Source: Schistosoma haematobium (taxonomy: Eukaryota; Platyhelminthes; Trematoda; Strigeidida; Schistosomatidae). Taken from it: a stretch of DNA of 64,000 nt. The notes under the pieces are model-generated. The model was not told the origin of the DNA. It saw nothing but the letters and a program-made list of their open reading frames with translations, and searched no databases. Location of the stretch: the NCBI RefSeq assembly GCF_000699445.3, contig NC_067201.1, forward strand, positions 24,257,033 to 24,321,032, in the 5' to 3' direction. Position numbers and translations under genes: made by a program. Each line of letters begins with the position of its first letter. Position 1 is the first letter of the stretch. Positions 57,801 to 64,000 of the stretch are shown here, piece after piece.

Positions 57801-60800
57801 TAAGAGGCAAGGGTAACACTCAATATTGCAGCAACCGAATTCCGATAGACAATAACATCTACCCGAGAGTGCAGCTGCGTCAACTGCATGCACACAATTA
57901 AACACAATCACATATCCACCACAATCCATACACAAACAATCAATATCGCTGAGCTCCAACCCGAAAACAGAGATTACACTCTGTCGGTGTGATACACAGC
58001 TCTACATTTATGCCCAGTACACAATGTATTATGGGCAACAACTGACCATATTCATTCAACCATAATCACAAACGTTCCACAAACAAACTACAACAAACAC
58101 ACATACACACACACAAAAACCTAATTAACATAAACACATAAACAACCAACAACACTATCGTCACGAATGCAAAAACCACGATTCACACTTAACATGAATA
58201 CAAACACTCTCAGAATATGTCAACCCTCAATGATGCACTGCCACAGTCATAGGCAGTAAGAGGCAAGGGTAACACTCAATATTGCAGCAACCGAATTCCG
58301 ATAGACAATAACATCTACCCGAGAGTGCAGCTGCGTCAACTGCATGCACACAATTAAACACAATCACATATCCACCACAATCCATACACAAACAATCAAT
58401 ATCGCTGAGCTCCAACCCGAAAACAGAGATTACACTCTGTCGGTGTGATACACAGCTCTACATTTATGCCCAGTACACAATGTATTATGGGCAACAACTG
58501 ACCATATTCATTCAACCATAATCACAAACGTTCCACAAACAAACTACAACAAACACACATACACACACATACACACACACAAAAACCTAATTAACATAAA
58601 CACATAAACAACCAACAACACTATCGTCACGAATGCAAAAACCACGATTCATACTTAACATGAATACAAACACTCTCAGAATATGTCAACCCTCAATGAT
58701 GGACTGCCACAGTCATAGGCAGTAAGAGGCAAGGGTAACACTCAATATTGCAGCAACCGAATTCCGATAGACAATAACATCTACCCGAGAGTGCAGCTGC
58801 GTCAACTGCATGCACACAATTCAACACAATCACATATCCACCACAATCCATACACAAACAATCAATATCGCTGAGCTCCAACCCGAAAACAGAGATTACA
58901 CTCTGTCGGTGTGATACACAGCTCTACATTTATGCCCAGTACACAATGTATTATGGGCAACAACTGACCATATTCATTCAACCATAATCACAAACGTTCC
59001 ACAAACAAACTACAACAAACACACATACACACACATACACACACACAAAAACCTAATTAACATAAACACATAAACAACCAACAACACTATCGTCACGAAT
59101 GCAAAAACCACGATTCACACTTAACATGAATACAAACACTCTCAGAATATGTCAACCCTCAATGATGGACTGCCACAGTCATAGGCAGTAAGAGGCAAGG
59201 GTAACACTCAATATTGCAGCAACCGAATTCCGATAGACAATAACATCTACCCGAGAGTGCAGCTGCGTCAACTGCATGCACACAATTCAACACAATCACA
59301 TATCCACCACAATCCATACACAAACAATCAATATCGCTGAGCTCCAACCCGAAAACAGAGATTACACTCTGTCGGTGTGATACACAGCTCTACATTTATG
59401 CCCAGTACACAATGTATTATGGGCAACAACTGACCATATTCATTCAACCATAATCACAAACGTTCCACAAACAAACTACAACAAACACACATACACACAC
59501 ACAAAAACCTAATTAACATAAACACAAACAACCAACAACACTATCGTCACGAATGCAAAAACCACGATTCATACTTAACATGAATACAAACACTCTCAGA
59601 ATATGTCAACCCTCAATGATGCACTGCCACAGTCATAGGCAGTAAGAGGCAAGGGTAACACTCAATATTGCAGCAACCGAATTCCGATAGACAATAACAT
59701 CTACCCGAGAGTGCAGCTGCGTCAACTGCATGCACACAATTCAACACAATCACATATCCACCACAATCCATACACAAACAATCAATATCGCTGAGCTCCA
59801 ACCCGAAAACAGAGATTACACTCTGTCGGTGTGATACACAGCTCTACATTTATGCCCAGTACACAATGTATTATGGGCAACAACTGACCATATTCATTCA
59901 ACCATAATCACAAACGTTCCACAAACAAACTACAACAAACACACATACACACACACACACACACAAAAACCTAATTAACATAAACACATAAACAACCAAC
60001 AACACTATCGTCACGAATGCAAAAACCACGATTCACACTTAACATGAATACAAACACTCTCAGAATATGTCAACCCTCAATGATGGACTGCCACAGTCAT
60101 AGGCAGTAAGAGGCAAGGGTAACACTCAATATTGCAGCAACCGAATTCCGATAGACAATAACATCTACCCGAGAGTGCAGCTGCGTCAACTGCATGCACA
60201 CAATTCAACACAATCACATATCCACCACAATCCATACACAAACAATCAATATCGCTGAGCTCCAACCCGAAAACAGAGATTACACTCTGTCGGTGTGATA
60301 CACAGCTCTACATTTATGCCCAGTACACAATGTATTATGGGCAACAACTGACCATATTCATTCAACCATAATCACAAACGTTCCACAAACAAACTACAAC
60401 AAACACACATACACACACATACACACACACAAAAACCTAATTAACATAAACACATAAACAACCAACAACACTATCGTCACGAATGCAAAAACCACGATTC
60501 ATACTTAACATGAATACAAACACTCTCAGAATATGTCAACCCTCAATGATGGACTGCCACAGTCATAGGCAGTAAGAGGCAAGGGTAACACTCAATATTG
60601 CAGCAACCGAATTCCGATAGACAATAACATCTACCCGAGAGTGCAGCTGCGTCAACTGCATGCACACAATTCAACACAATCACATATCCACCACAATCCA
60701 TACACAAACAATCAATATCGCTGAGCTCCAACCCGAAAACAGAGATTACACTCTGTCGGTGTGATACACAGCTCTACATTTATGCCCAGTACACAATGTA

Positions 60801-63800
60801 TTATGGGCAACAACTGACCATATTCATTCAACCATAATCACAAACGTTCCACAAACAAACTACAACAAACACACATACACACACACAAAAACCTAATTAA
60901 CATAAACACATAAACAACCAACAACACTATCGTCACGAATGCAAAAACCACGATTCATACTTAACATGAATACAAACACTCTCAGAATATGTCAACCCTC
61001 AATGATGCACTGCCACAGTCATAGGCAGTAAGAGGCAAGGGTAACACTCAATATTGCAGCAACCGAATTCCGATAGACAATAACATCTACCCGAGAGTGC
61101 AGCTGCGTCAACTGCATGCACACAATTCAACACAATCACATATCCACCACAATCCATACACAAACAATCAATATCGCTGAGCTCCAACCCGAAAACAGAG
61201 ATTACACTCTGTCGGTGTGATACACAGCTCTACATTTATGCCCAGTACACAATGTATTATGGGCAACAACTGACCATATTCATTCAACCATAATCACAAA
61301 CGTTCCACAAACAAACTACAACAAACACACATACACACACACAAAAACCTAATTAACATAAACACATAAACAACCAACAACACTATCGTCACGAATGCAA
61401 AAACCACGATTCACACTTAACATGAATACAAACACTCTCAGAATATGTCAACCCTCAATGATGCACTGCCACAGTCATAGGCAGTAAGAGGCAAGGGTAA
61501 CACTCAATATTGCAGCAACCGAATTCCGATAGACAATAACATCTACCCGAGAGTGCAGCTGCGTCAACTGCATGCACACAATTCAACACAATCACATATC
61601 CACCACAATCCATACACAAACAATCAATATCGCTGAGCTCCAACCCGAAAACAGAGATTACACTCTGTCGGTGTGATACACAGCTCTACATTTATGCCCA
61701 GTACACAATGTATTATGGGCAACAACTGACCATATTCATTCAACCATAATCACAAACGTTCCACAAACAAACTACAACAAACACACATACACACACACAA
61801 AAACCTAATTAACATAAACACAAACAACCAACAACACTATCGTCACGAATGCAAAAACCACGATTCATACTTAACATGAATACAAACACTCTCAGAATAT
61901 GTCAACCCTCAATGATGGACTGCCACAGTCATAGGCAGTAAGAGGCAAGGGTAACACTCAATATTGCAGCAACCGAATTCCGATAGACAATAACATCTAC
62001 CCGAGAGTGCAGCTGCGTCAACTGCATGCACACAATTCAACACAATCACATATCCACCACAATCCATACACAAACAATCAATATCGCTGAGCTCCAACCC
62101 GAAAACAGAGATTACACTCTGTCGGTGTGATACACAGCTCTACATTTATGCCCAGTACACAATGTATTATGGGCAACAACTGACCATATTCATTCAACCA
62201 TAATCACAAACGTTCCACAAACAAACTACAACAAACACACATACACACACATACACACACACAAAAACCTAATTAACATAAACACATAAACAACCAACAA
62301 CACTATCGTCACGAATGCAAAAACCACGATTCATACTTAACATGAATACAAACACTCTCAGAATATGTCAACCCTCAATGATGGACTGCCACAGTCATAG
62401 GCAGTAAGAGGCAAGGGTAACACTCAATATTGCAGCAACCGAATTCCGATAGACAATAACATCTACCCGAGAGTGCAGCTGCGTCAACTGCATGCACACA
62501 ATTCAACACAATCACATATCCACCACAATCCATACACAAACAATCAATATCGCTGAGCTCCAACCCGAAAACAGAGATTACACTCTGTCGGTGTGATACA
62601 CAGCTCTACATTTATGCCCAGTACACAATGTATTATGGGCAACAACTGACCATATTCATTCAACCATAATCACAAACGTTCCACAAACAAACTACAACAA
62701 ACACACATACACACACACAAAAACCTAATTAACATAAACACAAACAACCAACAACACTATCGTCACGAATGCAAAAACCACGATTCATACTTAACATGAA
62801 TACAAACACTCTCAGAATATGTCAACCCTCAATGATGGACTGCCACAGTCATAGGCAGTAAGAGGCAAGGGTAACACTCAATATTGCAGCAACCGAATTC
62901 CGATAGACAATAACATCTACCCGAGAGTGCAGCTGCGTCAACTGCATGCACACAATTCAACACAATCACATATCCACCACAATCCATACACAAACAATCA
63001 ATATCGCTGAGCTCCAACCCGAAAACAGAGATTACACTCTGTCGGTGTGATACACAGCTCTACATTTATGCCCAGTACACAATGTATTATGGGCAACAAC
63101 TGACCATATTCATTCAACCATAATCACAAACGTTCCACAAACAAACTACAACAAACACACATACACACACACAAAAACCTAATTAACATAAACACAAACA
63201 ACCAACAACACTATCGTCACGAATGCAAAAACCACGATTCATACTTAACATGAATACAAACACTCTCAGAATATGTCAACCCTCAATGATGCACTGCCAC
63301 AGTCATAGGCAGTAAGAGGCAAGGGTAACACTCAATATTGCAGCAACCGAATTCCGATAGACAATAACATCTACCCGAGAGTGCAGCTGCGTCAACTGCA
63401 TGCACACAATTAAACACAATCACATATCCACCACAATCCATACACAAACAATCAATATCGCTGAGCTCCAACCCGAAAACAGAGATTACACTCTGTCGGT
63501 GTGATACACAGCTCTACATTTATGCCCAGTACACAATGTATTATGGGCAACAACTGACCATATTCATTCAACCATAATCACAAACGTTCCACAAACAAAC
63601 TACAACAAACACACATACACACACACAAAAACCTAATTAACATAAACACAAACAACCAACAACACTATCGTCACGAATGCAAAAACCACGATTCATACTT
63701 AACATGAATACAAACACTCTCAGAATATGTCAACCCTCAATGATGGACTGCCACAGTCATAGGCAGTAAGAGGCAAGGGTAACACTCAATATTGCAGCAA

Positions 63801-64000
63801 CCGAATTCCGATAGACAATAACATCTACCCGAGAGTGCAGCTGCGTCAACTGCATGCACACAATTCAACACAATCACATATCCACCACAATCCATACACA
63901 AACAATCAATATCGCTGAGCTCCAACCCGAAAACAGAGATTACACTCTGTCGGTGTGATACACAGCTCTACATTTATGCCCAGTACACAATGTATTATGG
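54899..64000. repeat. Satellite array, 454-466-bp units
   Basis: About 20 near-identical direct units follow one another from about 54,899 to the window end without interruption. Start-to-start distances are 456, 454, 466, 466, 454, 466, 456, 466, 466, 454, 464, 466, 456, 456, 454, 466, 454, 454 and 454. Length varies at two places: presence of an extra ACACACACAT in the CA-rich part, and CACATAAACAACC versus CACAAACAACC. A few single-base variants (GATGGACTG/GATGCACTG, CAATTCAAC/CAATTAAAC, GATTCATACT/GATTCACACT) are shuffled among units. Small hairpins are visible (ACAGAG-ATTACA-CTCTGT; GCCCA...TGGGC). The array lies upstream of UTP20 exon w1, probably in its intron or 5' flank. Confidence 0.97.
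55009..55197 (-). other. Cys-rich 62-codon ORF recurring in every satellite unit
   Basis: One such ORF lies at the same place in all 20 units. It starts MELSDIDCLCMDCGG, has ten cysteines, and ends MTVAVHH. The G/C variant near its end is synonymous, while the C/A variant changes Leu to Phe. No promoter, signal peptide or splice context supports translation. Its preservation is explained by unit homogenisation alone. I list it as an observation, not a gene. Confidence 0.4.

Noticed and set aside
55009..63925. Twenty identical 62-aa Cys-rich genes
   Set aside because: They are the same satellite unit repeated, with no independent support for translation; kept only as an observation.
54899..64000. 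rRNA, 5S, histone, tRNA or spliced-leader gene array
   Set aside because: I looked for 5S, U6, tRNA A/B boxes, the schistosome spliced-leader sequence and histone peptides in the unit and saw none.
54899..64000. CRISPR array
   Set aside because: The units are about 460 bp and wholly repeated, with no short repeat/unique spacer pattern, and the DNA is animal.

Overview
The window is animal nuclear DNA, most probably from a blood fluke (Schistosoma). The evidence is an AT-rich, intron-rich gene buried in retroposons, Sm-alpha-like SINEs that carry hammerhead ribozymes and tRNA-type Pol III boxes, RTE-like reverse transcriptase scraps, and a tandem satellite. The species cannot be fixed by eye.

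One host gene spans at least 0.6-53.4 kb, entirely on the minus strand. I identify it as UTP20 (DRIM), the giant HEAT-repeat protein of the U3 snoRNP / small-subunit processome. Sixteen consecutive exons can be traced by matching GT-AG splice sites and reading phases; nine of them (42.4-53.4 kb) are single copy. Together they code for about 2,600 codons, against about 2,785 residues in the human protein. Only the extreme N-terminus (beyond 64 kb) and C-terminus (left of the window) are missing.

The C-terminal two thirds of the gene is present twice in direct orientation. Bases 1-20172 match 21818-40279 almost base for base. The 20173-21817 block carries exon 16, which belongs downstream of the exon at 22.4 kb, so 20172/20173 is the novel junction. 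The copies differ mainly in homopolymers, microsatellites and one retroelement, which looks more like two haplotypes joined in the assembly than an old paralogous duplication. A recent tandem duplication is not excluded. Each copy has private one-base frameshifts, and two extra-A frameshifts are shared by both.

The main structural difference is at 7.3-9.6 kb. Copy 1 has a complete 2.34-kb non-autonomous LTR retrotransposon: target-site duplication (TSD) GTATC, 641/619-bp LTRs, primer-binding-like site, Gag-like ORF and polypurine tract. Copy 2 has a single 642-bp solo LTR at the identical site with the same TSD. The solo LTR is chimeric, 5'-LTR-like at its left and 3'-LTR-like at its right.

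The introns hold several dispersed families. Family A is a retroposon of about 470-510 bp with a (TAAA/CAAA)n tail. Family B begins CAGTCAGTCAG and contains GTACGTACGTAC. There is a MITE of about 290 bp with inverted ends, hammerhead SINEs, diverged solo LTRs and RTE-like 3' fragments. From about 54.9 kb to the window end, upstream of the most N-terminal exon seen, runs a tandem array (at least 9.1 kb, about 20 units) of a 454-466-bp satellite. Every unit contains the same short cysteine-rich ORF, which I do not regard as a demonstrated gene.
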